This document shows, piece after piece, positions 10,203 to 19,996 of a stretch of 64,000 nucleotides of DNA; within the stretch, counting starts at the first letter, position 1; the number at the start of each line of letters is the position of its first letter. The notes beneath the pieces are model-generated. The model was not told the origin of the DNA, ran no database searches, and saw only the letters and a program-made list of their open reading frames with translations. A program made the translations under genes and the position numbers. This DNA comes from Ignavibacteriales bacterium (GTDB taxonomy: Bacteria > Bacteroidota > Ignavibacteria > Ignavibacteriales > Ignavibacteriaceae): NCBI GenBank assembly GCA_016709155.1, contig JADJEI010000013.1, forward strand, positions 992,001-1,056,000. Reading direction: 5' to 3'.

Positions 10203-10227
10203 TATTACCTTTTTGAATAATGATTTT

Positions 10228-11389
10228 ATGAACAAAGATTACCTGCTTTTTCACAGACCATTTATTTCTGATGAAGAAATAAATGAAATGGTTGATACTT
10301 TGCGCTCTGGCTGGCTTAGTATGGGACCAAAGACTCTAAAGTTCGAGCAAGAATTTAATAACTACATCGGTGCACGAAAATCCATTGCTGTAAATTCATG
10401 GACTGCAGCCGGTCACCTGACGTTAGAAGCTTTTGGAGTAAAACAGGGCGATGAAGTTATTGTGCCGACAATGACCTTTCCTGCTACCGCTGAAATTGTT
10501 TGTTACTTTGGAGCAAAACCGGTAATTGTTGATGTTGATCAAGATACCCTTAACATTTCGCTTGAAGCGATTGAGAAAGCCATTACACCTAAAACCAAAG
10601 CTATAATTCCTGTTCATTATGGCGGTCAGCCATGTGATATGGATGAAATACTTGAACTAGCTAAAAGATATAATTTACGTGTAATGGAGGATGCTGCTCA
10701 TTCTCTACCTGCCACTTATAAAGGTAGGAAGATTGGAACAATTTCAGAAGTTACTTGCTTTAGTTTCTATGCAACTAAAACACTCTCAACTGGTGAAGGG
10801 GGAATGATCTGCTCTAACAATGAAGAACTTTCTGAACGTTGCGCTATTATGCGTTTACACGGAATCAACCGTGATGCTTGGAAAAGATATACTGAATCCG
10901 GTTCATGGTATTATGAGGTAGTTGCACCCGGGTATAAATATAATTTTACTGATCTTCAAGCCTCGCTTGGATTACCGCAGCTTAAAAAAGTTGATGCAAT
11001 GTGGGAATGGCGTAAAAGTATAGCAAAAAAAATATACCGAGGTTTTAAAAGACAATGATATGTTGACTTTGCATACAATCAAACCGGATCGCGAATCTTC
11101 CTGGCACCTTTATCCGGTAAGACTTAATTTGGAAATGCTGTCTATTACACGTTCGGAATTTATAGAAGAAATGAAAAAAAGAAATGTTGGAGTCGGGGTT
11201 CATTTTATGCCGGTTCATCAACATCTTTTTTATAATAAAACTTTTAATCTTGATGATAAGGATTACCCGGTCGCTTCCGCAGCTTTTCCGCGGTTAATGT
11301 CATTACCAATCTACCCTGGAATGACTGATGAGCAGGTTCACAAAGTTATAGATGTACTTCTTGATTTATTGAAAAAGTTTAGAAGATAA
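10228..11389 (+). CDS. DegT/DnrJ/EryC1/StrS sugar aminotransferase, one-base frameshift
   Basis: PLP-dependent nucleotide-sugar aminotransferase, about 386 aa once restored. The N-terminal part has 'GWLSMGPKTLKFEQEF', 'PTMTFPATAEIV', 'EDAAHS' (D155 contacts the PLP pyridine) and the Schiff-base lysine in 'YATKTLSTGEGG' (K184). The C-terminal part ('ESSWHLYPVRL', 'VGVHFMPVHQHLFY', 'FPRLMSLPIYPGMT') lies in another frame from about 11033. Removing one A from the eight-A run at 11025-11032 gives 'KKYTEVLKDNDML' and joins them. I prefer ATG 10228 over the upstream TTG at 10213. It makes a 4- or 3-amino-sugar nucleotide for the repeat unit, a likely substrate for the GNAT upstream. The break is probably a homopolymer error. 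Confidence 0.85.
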
Positions 11390-11400
11390 TTTTACCAACT

Positions 11401-11976
11401 ATGGGCAAACAGGGAAGCTTTCTCAAACGAGCTACCGATATTATTTTAAGTTTGATTCTTTTGATTATTTCCTCACCCCTCCTTCTATTATTCAGTATCC
11501 TAATAAAATTTGAATCACGTGGTCCGGTTTTCTTTATTCACGAGCGAACTGGATATTTGGGTAAACCTTTTCGCATGATAAAATTTCGGGGTATGATAGA
11601 TAATGCTCTCGAATTTGGACCTGTTCTTACTCAGGAAAACGATCCCAGAATTACAAAAGTTGGAAAGATCATGAGAAGGACTAGTATTGATGAGATACCT
11701 CAAGTGTTTAACATACTTAAGGGTGAAATGAGTATTGTCGGACCCCGACCTGAGATGGTGGCAATCACAGAGAATTATAATGAGAAGCAGCGTGAAATTT
11801 TCAAAATAAAACCAGGGCTGACAGGCATCTCACAAGTTAGCGGTAGACAGAAACTAACACCAGAACAGCGGGTTCAAATGGAAATGGAATACTACAGACA
11901 AGAAACTTTTTTGAAAGATTTAAAAATATTTTTTAAGACATTTGCTGTCATAGTTTCAAACGAGGGTAACATCTGA
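11401..11976 (+). CDS. Polyprenyl-phosphate phosphoglycosyl transferase (initiating sugar transferase)
   Basis: A 191-aa monotopic phosphoglycosyl transferase of the PglC/WcaJ catalytic-domain family. It moves a sugar-1-phosphate from a nucleotide sugar to undecaprenyl phosphate, the first membrane step of repeat-unit synthesis. Features: membrane-dipping helix at about 10-35 with a Pro near its middle ('SSPLLL'), 'FIHERTGYLGKPF', 'KFRGM' (usually KFRSM), 'MRRTSIDEIPQVFNIL' with the catalytic Asp97-Glu98 pair, 'SIVGPRPE', and 'KPGLTGISQVSGR'. The length is that of the minimal catalytic domain; no N-terminal multi-TM domain is fused. Starts 11 nt after the aminotransferase, so likely cotranscribed. 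Confidence 0.92.
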   Translation: MGKQGSFLKRATDIILSLILLIISSPLLLLFSILIKFESRGPVFFIHERTGYLGKPFRMIKFRGMIDNALEFGPVLTQENDPRITKVGKIMRRTSIDEIPQVFNILKGEMSIVGPRPEMVAITENYNEKQREIFKIKPGLTGISQVSGRQKLTPEQRVQMEMEYYRQETFLKDLKIFFKTFAVIVSNEGNI

Positions 11977-12047
11977 ATTTTGCTTTCGTAATCCAAGATT
12001 ACATTAATACGATTTTAATCGATAAAAAAAGTGCTTTAATTTTTACA

Positions 12048-12079
12048 CTTGCTTACGTGCAACTAAAAAATTAAGTTTT
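12048..12079 (+). promoter_or_regulatory. Weak Bacteroidota-type promoter candidate before the C25 gene
   Basis: CTTG (12048-12051), a 20-nt spacer and TAAGTTTT (12072-12079), one mismatch from TAnnTTTG. It sits 27 nt before the ATG at 12107. Upstream in the same gap is a small hairpin (GTAATC at 11988-11993 with GATTAC at 11997-12002) without a T-tract. Confidence 0.3.
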
Positions 12080-12106
12080 GAAAAAAAAATTAGAGAAGAG
12101 TGCTTA

Positions 12107-15100
12107 ATGAAGATTAAATTGATTCTAATACTGGTTGTGTTTGTTTTGCCCGCGTTTATTTTTTCGCAGCAAATTAAAATCCTCGAGTCGAATAATAAAT
12201 CCATTAAAATAGAGTTTAACTTCGAAGGGGGGTATCAAATCAGGGACACTCTTTACGAAGGCAAAACTTTCCAGTACATTACTTCTACTAAAGAGTTCTA
12301 TAGAAACCCAGGTGAACCTTGGCTGCCACTTTTGAATTTAAGTTTAGGTATTCCGTTTAACTCGACTCCCTCGATAAAAATTTTAGTTAATGAACAAAAT
12401 ACTATCACCAACAAATTTATAATTCCATTTCCAGCCGAAGATCCGCTTTTTGAAAAATCTGATTTTGATGAAGTAGATTATAAAATTTATGGGTCAAATA
12501 AATATTTCCCAGACAATAAGATCAGTTTCGATGCCGACTACGTTATGCGATTCGCACGAATAATGCCCCTCAAAGTTTCGCCTTATCAATTTAATCCGGT
12601 TACAAGAGAACTAAACTATAGCAAAAGAATAGTTATCCAAATTGATTATAACGAAAAAATCCTCTCAGACTTTTTCCCGATTAAAGACGGTTTTACAGAT
12701 GACTACTTAAAAACCTCAGTGATTAATTCTACCCAGGCACTTCAGTGGATTGGGAAGAAGATTAGTATCCTTCCAAATAATCCACTGGAAGATTATTGGT
12801 ATGATCCAGCAAAAGATTTTTTCAAAATATATTTAAAGACAAAAGGTGTTTACAGGTTAACTTATGATTATTTAGCTTCAAAAGGGATGCCTCTCTACCT
12901 TGGTATGCCAAGTTCAAATTTCAATATTTATAACGATGGTGTTACAATCCCAATTGATATTGTTGATGGCGGAGACAGCACATTTGATCACGGTGATTAT
13001 GTCGAATTCGTTGGATATCCTCCAACACCCACCCCTTATTCGAATATGAATATTTATAATTTAAGTAATGTATATTGGATATCTTATCAGGAGAACACTA
13101 CCCCGCATAGATATATAAACACTAATGGATTCCCTTCCACATACAGCAGAACATTTACCTCTGAACCGGAGGTTCTCCATTTTGAGAAAGATTCTTTATA
13201 CGAACGATTGGGCTATGTTCCAATAGAAATGAGTGGGATGACAGACTATTGGTTTTGGGGTAAAGCTACTGCTCAAAACAGGCAGGCACTTTTTGGGTTT
13301 GAAGATTTATTTAAAGAATTTCCTAATCGAAATCTTGATTCCAATTGGGTGACTCTCCGAGTCAAAATGCATGGTATGACCAATTCTTCTTCCTGCACTA
13401 CTGATCATAAAGCCGAGATAGAATTGACCGATCAATTCATTGGCTCGATTATATGGGATGGACAAAAGGAAGCTACTTTCGAAAAACGATTTTATGTCTC
13501 AAATGATAGTATAAGAATCTTTCCAATAGGTAATAGACTAAATGTCTGGGTAAGAGGAGATATCTGTCCTACCACTTCTGGAGTTAATAGTGATGAAATT
13601 CGAGTAAACTGGTATGAGTTTGAATACGAAAAGACAAATAGAGTCGATGGTACATACTTCATTTTGAAGAGTCCGAAGAATAGTGCCGGTGTTAATCGTT
13701 ATTGGCTATGGAATTGGGAAAGTGATAGTATGAAAGTTCTTATCCCTTCAAAGTCTAAAATGATAAAAAATCCCCAAAAGTTTAACGACGATATCAATTC
13801 CTTTTTATTCGTTGACACAGTAAATACTCAGACTGAGTATTTCTGTGTTTCTGATAATTCTTATCTATTACCAGATTCGATTGTTCGTAATACGGCTTCA
13901 GATCAGAGAAATATTTCGAATGGTGCAGACTATATTATTATCACACATCCTGATTTTATTGAAGCTGCAAATAGACTCGCTGAATTCAGAATAAATAATT
14001 TCACTGATTCATCTATTACCAATCCGAGGGTAAAAATAGTAGATGTAAGAGATATTTATAACGAGTTTTCTTTTGGCTTACTCGATCCTTATGCAATTAA
14101 ATATTTTGTTCAATATGCTTTTGAAAATTGGCAATCTCCTGCTCCATCCTATATTACCTTGATGGGTGATATGTCCTATGATTATCGACATCTAATAAGT
14201 ACCGATAGGCTCAGTTACATACCTGCCATCCCTTACTTTGCTTCTGGTTATGGACAGGCTGCAAGTGATAATAATTTTGTTGCTGTGACTGGTACAGATC
14301 TATCACCTGATCTTGCGATTGGAAGACTCTCATGTGAAACCATAGAAGAAGCAAATATACTTATAGATAAAATTCTTAATTATCCCGGTGATAATTCAAA
14401 GGACTGGAAACAGAATGTATTACTGCTCTCATCCGGGTTGAGCTTGGAGGACGAGAACTCATTTGGCTTTAATGATGCAAATATATTATTACAAAATTCT
14501 TATATTTATCCGGAAGGTTTAAATACAACGAAAATTTTTAGATATCCGAACAAACCCGAGTACATCGAATTTCAAGGTGAAGGACCCCAAATGCGTGAAG
14601 GATTTAATGAGGGGGCAGTCATAGCCAATTATTATGGGCATGGAGGAGGTTATCAATGGGACTTAGTATTTTTGAATGATGATATATACTTACTTGAAAA
14701 TGGAAACAGGATGCCTTTCATTTCAAGTGTAACTTGTTATACGGCGCACTTTGATAATCAGGACGTTTTTGGCGAACAATTTAATAAAGTACCGGGGAAG
14801 GGAAGTATAGGATTTTGGGGCAGTTCAGGGTTAACTTATTGGGGTGTTGGCAAAGATATTAATCAGCATTTCTTTAACGAAGTATTTAGGGTAAGAAATC
14901 ATATTGTCGGGAAGTCCATATTACACGCTAAGAATCAAGTTGGTAATTCGGGTATTTATGGGTTGCAGCTTGCATTGTTGAATCTGTTGGGTGATCCGAT
15001 GCTTACTCTTGCCATTCCAACTAATCCAGATTTTGTAATTAACAGTTCAGGCATTACTATTACTCCAAGCAATCCACTTGTTGAAGATACTGTGAAAGTG

Positions 15101-17851
15101 AAAGCACTTATTCAAAACAAAGGGATTGTATTTTCAGGCGATTCAGTTTTGGTGGAACTTTTTGCTACTTCGGTTGACACATCGTACATGGTCGGTTCCA
15201 CTAAGCTATCAAGTTTTGGTGAACTTGACTCAGCATTCTTTGACTGGACACCTACTATGAGTGGTTTATTCGAATTAAAAGTCGAAGTTAACAATGATTC
15301 GCATCTGTTTGAAGAGGATCATTCTGATAACACTGCCTCATCCTATTTTGCCGTCTTCGATTTAGGTGAACCAAACATTATTTATCCTCTTGATGGTACA
15401 AGTACAAGTAAAAATACTGTTGACTTTTTGCTGTCTGATATTGGCTATTATTTGCAATTACCGTTGACTTATTATTTTGAAATTGATACATCAATCGCCT
15501 TTAGTTCGCCAATCTTTCGAAGCGCCGGGATTCAGCCGAAAGATGCACTCTTGACTTGGACTACTCCAATCCTCCCTCCAGGTTCCTATTTCTGGAGAAC
15601 AAGAATTTTTAATGGAGAAGAGTTTGGCAGCTGGAGTGACATTCGAAGTTTTACTGTTAATGGGTTAGATAAAAAAGGATATTATGCAACTGATGGGATT
15701 CTGAAATCATTTCAGCTTTATAATATTAATTATTCTGACTCCAGTAATAGCTTAATTCTTAATACTGAGTTACTCCCACCCAAGCCTGATAATAAGAGAT
15801 TTGTAGAAGATATTATTCCTGAAACTAGTGTAACTGATAGTGTTGATCTTACAACTATTACGACAGATGGTACCTATATATATTTTGCAAATATGTATTT
15901 TTTTGCCTATGACCCAAATAAAAACCCAAATGGCTATTCGAAAATATATAAAATTGGCACCGGTAACAATGGTACCATTAAGGGAGAGTATTACGGACCT
16001 GTTCCCCAATTTTATGGAAAGATATATAACTCAATTGTTGCATATTCAGATGGATATATTTATGCATACACTGGTGAGTCGTATTACTTAGTTAAAATTG
16101 ATCCAATCACCGGTGATAGCTCAAAAGTGTATATACCATATGGGATTCTTAGCTGGGATGCAGCCTTGCCTAATGACGGACCAGCTTACTTAACAACAGA
16201 TGGTAGATATTTTTATAATCTTACACTTCGTGATTCTACCAATAATAGTAAGTATATTTTGAGAACTTTTGATCCGTTGAATAATTGGAAAACCGCGGTG
16301 CCAGATTTAGAGTTGGCTGGAAGTAGTTATGTCGGTTTTACAGGATTTTTTTCTGCGATGGGCTATATCTATCCTACCGAATATCTGCTTACAAATTACA
16401 TTCGGCGAATCAGAAAATCGGATGGATTTTTTGAACAAGAATGGCGTTCGTACGAACCTTTCCAAAGCTACTACTCATGGGCTTATGATTGGGAACACGA
16501 TGAGGTTTACGCTTCTGTTTACAGATCATCCGGTTTTACTCCCAAGTTTTCTAAGTTTCGCGGCAGTTATACTGATGCTGAAGGTACAATTTATTCCGAG
16601 GAGGTTGGTCAGGATGTACTTCAATGGAATACTGTTTCCTACGAAATTGGAAGTGAAGGTTCTCTGGGCACATACAAAGTTGATTTACAAGGGTTGAATA
16701 AAACTAATAACGAGTGGGTGACTAACTACCCGGATATCAAATCCCCATTTACTTTAAGTAATTTAGATTTAAGTCAATTTTCTAAGTTGAGATTGTTTGT
16801 TACTTTTAGTGATTCAAGTTTTGGAAGCTCAACTCCTCTTGAATTAAAAAATGTTCATTTCGACTATATCGAAAAGCCTGAAGTACTTCTAATTTCCGAT
16901 AATCTTAAATTTGATCCTGATAGCCTAATGCAGGGCTTTGATATTAACATGGATTTTGAATTAAGTAATGTTTCGCATACGCCGGTGGATAGTGTTAAAT
17001 TACAATTCTTTCTAAATAATTCTGATACACCTTTCTTTACCCCTGCAGTGAATTTGGCAGGTGATAGTAGTAGCTCGGTTAGCTATGTGATTCCTACATC
17101 CGCACTATTATTTGACAATCCTGTTCTAGTGTTTGCTACTGTCCCGACTCAGGAATTTTTCACTTATAATAATATCACTAATAGCGGCTTTTATGTCTCA
17201 AGAGATTCTTTAAAACCAAATTTCAATATTACTTTTGATGGAAAGGATATTATTGACGGCGATATTATATCTTCAAAACCGGAAGTTGTGATTACGCTTG
17301 AAGATAATAGTCCGCTTCCGCTTGATACAACATTCTTCACTATCGTTCATAATAATGTCCCTTTAAATTTTAGCGACTCTAAAATTCATTTCGATTACAC
17401 TCCTTATCCAAATTCAAAAGCTACTATTACGTGGAATCCAATTTTGAGTGATGGAAGGCATTCTCTCGAGGTATTGGCAAAAGATGCTTCGAATAATTTT
17501 TTCGATTCGACTTCTTATCGCACTAACTTCTCTGTATTTAACGATCCGAATGTAGTAGATGTGTACAATTATCCGAATCCGTTCGAAGATGAAACATATT
17601 TTACGTTCAATCTGCATGGTTCAGAGATTCCAGAATCAATGATGATAAAGGTTTATACTGTGGCAGGAAGATTGATAAGAAATTTTATGATTACATCAGC
17701 TCAAATAGTCCCGGGATTTAATCAAATTAAATGGGATGGCAGAGATGAAGATGGTGATTTGATAGCCAATGGTTTATATTTTTATAAATTAATTACAAAA
17801 ATTGCCGGTGAATCAAAAACCATTACTCAAAAACTTGTTAAAATGAAGTAA
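12107..17851 (+). CDS. Giant secreted C25 (gingipain-type) cysteine peptidase with T9SS sorting domain
   Basis: A 1914-aa secreted protein. The order is: Sec signal peptide (hydrophobic core ending 'AFIFSQQ'); a PorU-like N-terminal beta region to about residue 600; a C25 peptidase domain at about 610-970 with 'GADYIIITHPDFIEAANRL', catalytic His845 in 'YYGHGG' and Cys877 in 'SSVTCYTAHF'; a CARDB-like adhesion domain at about 980-1080; an Ig/FN3-like segment; a Tyr-rich, propeller-like region at about 1190-1500; further Ig-like domains; and a C-terminal type A sorting domain ('YNYPNPF', 'GRDEDGD', 'NGLYFYKL'). It would be exported by Sec, cross the outer membrane through T9SS and be anchored or released after sorting-domain cleavage. 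Both catalytic residues are present, so activity is plausible. It lies between the polysaccharide locus and glmS. Confidence 0.88.
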   Translation: MKIKLILILVVFVLPAFIFSQQIKILESNNKSIKIEFNFEGGYQIRDTLYEGKTFQYITSTKEFYRNPGEPWLPLLNLSLGIPFNSTPSIKILVNEQNTITNKFIIPFPAEDPLFEKSDFDEVDYKIYGSNKYFPDNKISFDADYVMRFARIMPLKVSPYQFNPVTRELNYSKRIVIQIDYNEKILSDFFPIKDGFTDDYLKTSVINSTQALQWIGKKISILPNNPLEDYWYDPAKDFFKIYLKTKGVYRLTYDYLASKGMPLYLGMPSSNFNIYNDGVTIPIDIVDGGDSTFDHGDYVEFVGYPPTPTPYSNMNIYNLSNVYWISYQENTTPHRYINTNGFPSTYSRTFTSEPEVLHFEKDSLYERLGYVPIEMSGMTDYWFWGKATAQNRQALFGFEDLFKEFPNRNLDSNWVTLRVKMHGMTNSSSCTTDHKAEIELTDQFIGSIIWDGQKEATFEKRFYVSNDSIRIFPIGNRLNVWVRGDICPTTSGVNSDEIRVNWYEFEYEKTNRVDGTYFILKSPKNSAGVNRYWLWNWESDSMKVLIPSKSKMIKNPQKFNDDINSFLFVDTVNTQTEYFCVSDNSYLLPDSIVRNTASDQRNISNGADYIIITHPDFIEAANRLAEFRINNFTDSSITNPRVKIVDVRDIYNEFSFGLLDPYAIKYFVQYAFENWQSPAPSYITLMGDMSYDYRHLISTDRLSYIPAIPYFASGYGQAASDNNFVAVTGTDLSPDLAIGRLSCETIEEANILIDKILNYPGDNSKDWKQNVLLLSSGLSLEDENSFGFNDANILLQNSYIYPEGLNTTKIFRYPNKPEYIEFQGEGPQMREGFNEGAVIANYYGHGGGYQWDLVFLNDDIYLLENGNRMPFISSVTCYTAHFDNQDVFGEQFNKVPGKGSIGFWGSSGLTYWGVGKDINQHFFNEVFRVRNHIVGKSILHAKNQVGNSGIYGLQLALLNLLGDPMLTLAIPTNPDFVINSSGITITPSNPLVEDTVKVKALIQNKGIVFSGDSVLVELFATSVDTSYMVGSTKLSSFGELDSAFFDWTPTMSGLFELKVEVNNDSHLFEEDHSDNTASSYFAVFDLGEPNIIYPLDGTSTSKNTVDFLLSDIGYYLQLPLTYYFEIDTSIAFSSPIFRSAGIQPKDALLTWTTPILPPGSYFWRTRIFNGEEFGSWSDIRSFTVNGLDKKGYYATDGILKSFQLYNINYSDSSNSLILNTELLPPKPDNKRFVEDIIPETSVTDSVDLTTITTDGTYIYFANMYFFAYDPNKNPNGYSKIYKIGTGNNGTIKGEYYGPVPQFYGKIYNSIVAYSDGYIYAYTGESYYLVKIDPITGDSSKVYIPYGILSWDAALPNDGPAYLTTDGRYFYNLTLRDSTNNSKYILRTFDPLNNWKTAVPDLELAGSSYVGFTGFFSAMGYIYPTEYLLTNYIRRIRKSDGFFEQEWRSYEPFQSYYSWAYDWEHDEVYASVYRSSGFTPKFSKFRGSYTDAEGTIYSEEVGQDVLQWNTVSYEIGSEGSLGTYKVDLQGLNKTNNEWVTNYPDIKSPFTLSNLDLSQFSKLRLFVTFSDSSFGSSTPLELKNVHFDYIEKPEVLLISDNLKFDPDSLMQGFDINMDFELSNVSHTPVDSVKLQFFLNNSDTPFFTPAVNLAGDSSSSVSYVIPTSALLFDNPVLVFATVPTQEFFTYNNITNSGFYVSRDSLKPNFNITFDGKDIIDGDIISSKPEVVITLEDNSPLPLDTTFFTIVHNNVPLNFSDSKIHFDYTPYPNSKATITWNPILSDGRHSLEVLAKDASNNFFDSTSYRTNFSVFNDPNVVDVYNYPNPFEDETYFTFNLHGSEIPESMMIKVYTVAGRLIRNFMITSAQIVPGFNQIKWDGRDEDGDLIANGLYFYKLITKIAGESKTITQKLVKMK

Positions 17852-17880
17852 TGTTTATTAATAGAGAATAGGAAAATTTT

Positions 17881-19713
17881 ATGTGTGGAATTGTTGGTTA
17901 CATCGGTGAAAGAAATTGTGTACCTATAATTATTGATGGTCTAAAAAGACTTGAATACCGTGGATATGATTCTGCAGGTATCGGGCTTATTCAAAACAAC
18001 AAATCTATTGTAATAAAGAATAAAGGTAAGGTTTCTCTGCTTGAGGATAAGTTAGACGATCTTAATTTGAGTTCAACAATTGGTCTCGGTCACACGAGAT
18101 GGGCAACGCACGGCATTCCTAACGAGTTAAACGCACACCCTCATAGTAATGGGGACAAAACTCTTTTCTTGATCCACAATGGTATTATTGAAAATTATCA
18201 GACTATAAAAAAATCTCTTATTAAAAACGGGTACAAATTCTTAAGTGATACAGATTCTGAAGTGCTTCCTCATCTAATTGACAGCTTTTTAAAAGCAGGG
18301 CACAACCTTTTTACTTCAGTACAATTAGCTTTATCCGAAGTTGAAGGCACTTATGGAATTGCGGTTATTTATGATAAGGAACCTGATAAAATTATTGCTG
18401 CCAGAAAAGGTTCACCGTTAGTTTTAGGCATTGGCATCCATGAAAATTTTCTTGCTTCGGACGTGACTGCTATTGTGGCTCATACAAATCAGGTTGTCTA
18501 TTTAGAAGATGGGGAAATTGTTGAGTTGAGAAAAGATACTTTCGATGTTAAAACAATTAATGATGCTTCGATCGAAAAAGAAATTCATGAAATAACCATG
18601 AATTTAGATGAGATAAATAAAAGTGGTTACCAGCATTTCATGCTGAAGGAAATAATGGAACAGCCTGAATCAATCAGAAACGCTTTGCGCGGGAGAGTTG
18701 TTTTAGAACAGGGAACTGCCAGATTGGGCGGGCTTCGCGAAATTGTTGAAAAACTTGTCTCGGCTAATCGGTTTATTATTTCAGCTTGCGGTACTTCGTG
18801 GCATGCTGGATTGGTTGGCGAATACATGTTTGAACAGTTTTTGCGTGTCCCTACCGAAGTTGAATATGCGTCTGAATTTAGATATAGAAACCCAATTGTT
18901 GGAAAAGATGATGTGATATTTTTTATTTCACAGAGTGGTGAAACTGCAGATTCACTTGCTGCTTTACGAGAAGCTAAATTCAGAGGTGCAACTGTTCTTG
19001 GAATCTGCAACGTTGTTGGGAGTTCAATTGCAAGAGAAAGTGATGCAGGAGTTTATATTCATGCCGGACCGGAAATCGGCGTGGCTTCAACCAAAGCCTT
19101 TACAGCGCAATTAGCAGTACTTGCATTAATTACTCTATTTGTTGCCCGCAGAAAAAACATGAGCATGGTGGATGGTAAAGCTATTTGTGAAGAACTGCTT
19201 TCCATTCCCGATAAAGTAGAAAAAATATTAAAGTTGAACAAAGAAATTGAAATGATTGCTGAGGAGTTCAAAGATTCAAAAAATTTTTTATATCTTGGGC
19301 GCGGTTACAATTTTCCTGCTGCCCTCGAAGGAGCTTTAAAGTTAAAAGAAATATCCTACATACATGCTGAAGGTTATCCGGCTGCTGAAATGAAACATGG
19401 CCCGATAGCATTAATAGACGAAAATATGCCTGTTGTGTTCATTGCACCAAAAGATTCCACTTATGAAAAGATTCGAAGCAATATTGAAGAAGTTAAAGCT
19501 CGTGGTGGACGATTAATTGCAATTGCTTCAGAAAGTGACGACTCAATACACGAGTTAGTAGATTATACAATAAGGATACCTGACACAATACGAATGTTAA
19601 TGCCAATACTTACTACCATTCCATTACAATTACTTGCCTATCATATCGCTGTTAAAAAAGGATTAAATGTAGATCAACCAAGAAATCTTGCGAAAAGTGT
19701 CACGGTTGAATAA
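17881..19713 (+). CDS. glmS: Glutamine-fructose-6-phosphate aminotransferase (isomerizing)
   Basis: A 610-aa, full-length GlmS. It makes glucosamine-6-phosphate from fructose-6-phosphate and glutamine, the entry to UDP-GlcNAc for peptidoglycan and surface sugars. The N-terminal glutaminase starts 'MCGIVGYIG' with the Cys nucleophile in position 2, followed by 'LEYRGYDSAG' and 'GHTRWATHG'. Two SIS domains follow ('ISACGTSWHAG', 'FFISQSGETADSL', 'FLYLGRGYNFPAALEGALKL', 'EGYPAAEMKHGPIALI'). The C-terminus 'QPRNLAKSVTVE' carries the conserved Lys near the active site. It starts 29 nt after the C25 gene. No glmS ribozyme is apparent in that short gap. Confidence 0.98.
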   Translation: MCGIVGYIGERNCVPIIIDGLKRLEYRGYDSAGIGLIQNNKSIVIKNKGKVSLLEDKLDDLNLSSTIGLGHTRWATHGIPNELNAHPHSNGDKTLFLIHNGIIENYQTIKKSLIKNGYKFLSDTDSEVLPHLIDSFLKAGHNLFTSVQLALSEVEGTYGIAVIYDKEPDKIIAARKGSPLVLGIGIHENFLASDVTAIVAHTNQVVYLEDGEIVELRKDTFDVKTINDASIEKEIHEITMNLDEINKSGYQHFMLKEIMEQPESIRNALRGRVVLEQGTARLGGLREIVEKLVSANRFIISACGTSWHAGLVGEYMFEQFLRVPTEVEYASEFRYRNPIVGKDDVIFFISQSGETADSLAALREAKFRGATVLGICNVVGSSIARESDAGVYIHAGPEIGVASTKAFTAQLAVLALITLFVARRKNMSMVDGKAICEELLSIPDKVEKILKLNKEIEMIAEEFKDSKNFLYLGRGYNFPAALEGALKLKEISYIHAEGYPAAEMKHGPIALIDENMPVVFIAPKDSTYEKIRSNIEEVKARGGRLIAIASESDDSIHELVDYTIRIPDTIRMLMPILTTIPLQLLAYHIAVKKGLNVDQPRNLAKSVTVE

Positions 19714-19729
19714 TAATTATAAGTTCTCG

Positions 19730-19760
19730 TTTGCAGATTCATAGTAAAATATTATTTTTG
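19730..19760 (+). promoter_or_regulatory. Bacteroidota-type promoter of tRNA-Phe
   Basis: TTTG (19730-19733), a 19-nt spacer and TATTTTTG (19753-19760). Both boxes match the Bacteroidota primary-sigma consensus (TTTG / TAnnTTTG) exactly, and the expected start falls just before the tRNA at 19773. Confidence 0.7.
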
Positions 19761-19772
19761 CAGAGCGTTTTC

Positions 19773-19845
19773 GGGCAGGTAGCTCAGTCGGTAGAGCAAT
19801 GGACTGAAAATCCATGTGTCGGCGGTTCAATTCCGTCCCTGCCCA
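19773..19845 (+). tRNA. tRNA-Phe (GAA)
   Basis: A complete 73-nt cloverleaf: acceptor GGGCAGG/CCTGCCC, D-stem GCTC/GAGC, anticodon stem ATGGA/TCCAT with loop CTGAAAA (anticodon GAA), T-arm GGCGG-TTCAATT-CCGTC, discriminator A. The CCA end is not encoded (the next bases are CTT). Confidence 0.97.
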
Positions 19846-19850
19846 CTTTC

Positions 19851-19880
19851 AGGCGATTACCGGGTCGCCTTTTATATTTT
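19851..19880 (+). terminator. Rho-independent terminator after tRNA-Phe
   Basis: Stem AGGCGA (19851-19856) pairs with TCGCCT (19865-19870) across an 8-nt loop and is followed at once by a T-rich tail. It starts 5 nt after the tRNA. Confidence 0.75.
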
Positions 19881-19996
19881 GACAAGTTTCAGTAATAAAA
19901 TTTTTTACCTCTTTCATTTGACATCCAGGTTTTAATTTAAAGTTAATGTTTTTATAAATTTTTTAATCATTTATCATTATTTCAAATGAGTGTGTT

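Noticed and set aside
10228..11389. Programmed ribosomal frameshifting in the aminotransferase (A8 run)
   Set aside because: A slippery A-run exists, but the same kind of break occurs in seven other unrelated genes, and no stimulatory stem-loop or internal SD stands out; sequence error is simpler.
11988..12002. Terminator after the sugar transferase gene
   Set aside because: The hairpin GTAATC/GATTAC has only six pairs and no T-tract follows it.
17851..17881. glmS ribozyme
   Set aside because: The gap is only 29 nt, too short for the ribozyme, and none is known in this group.
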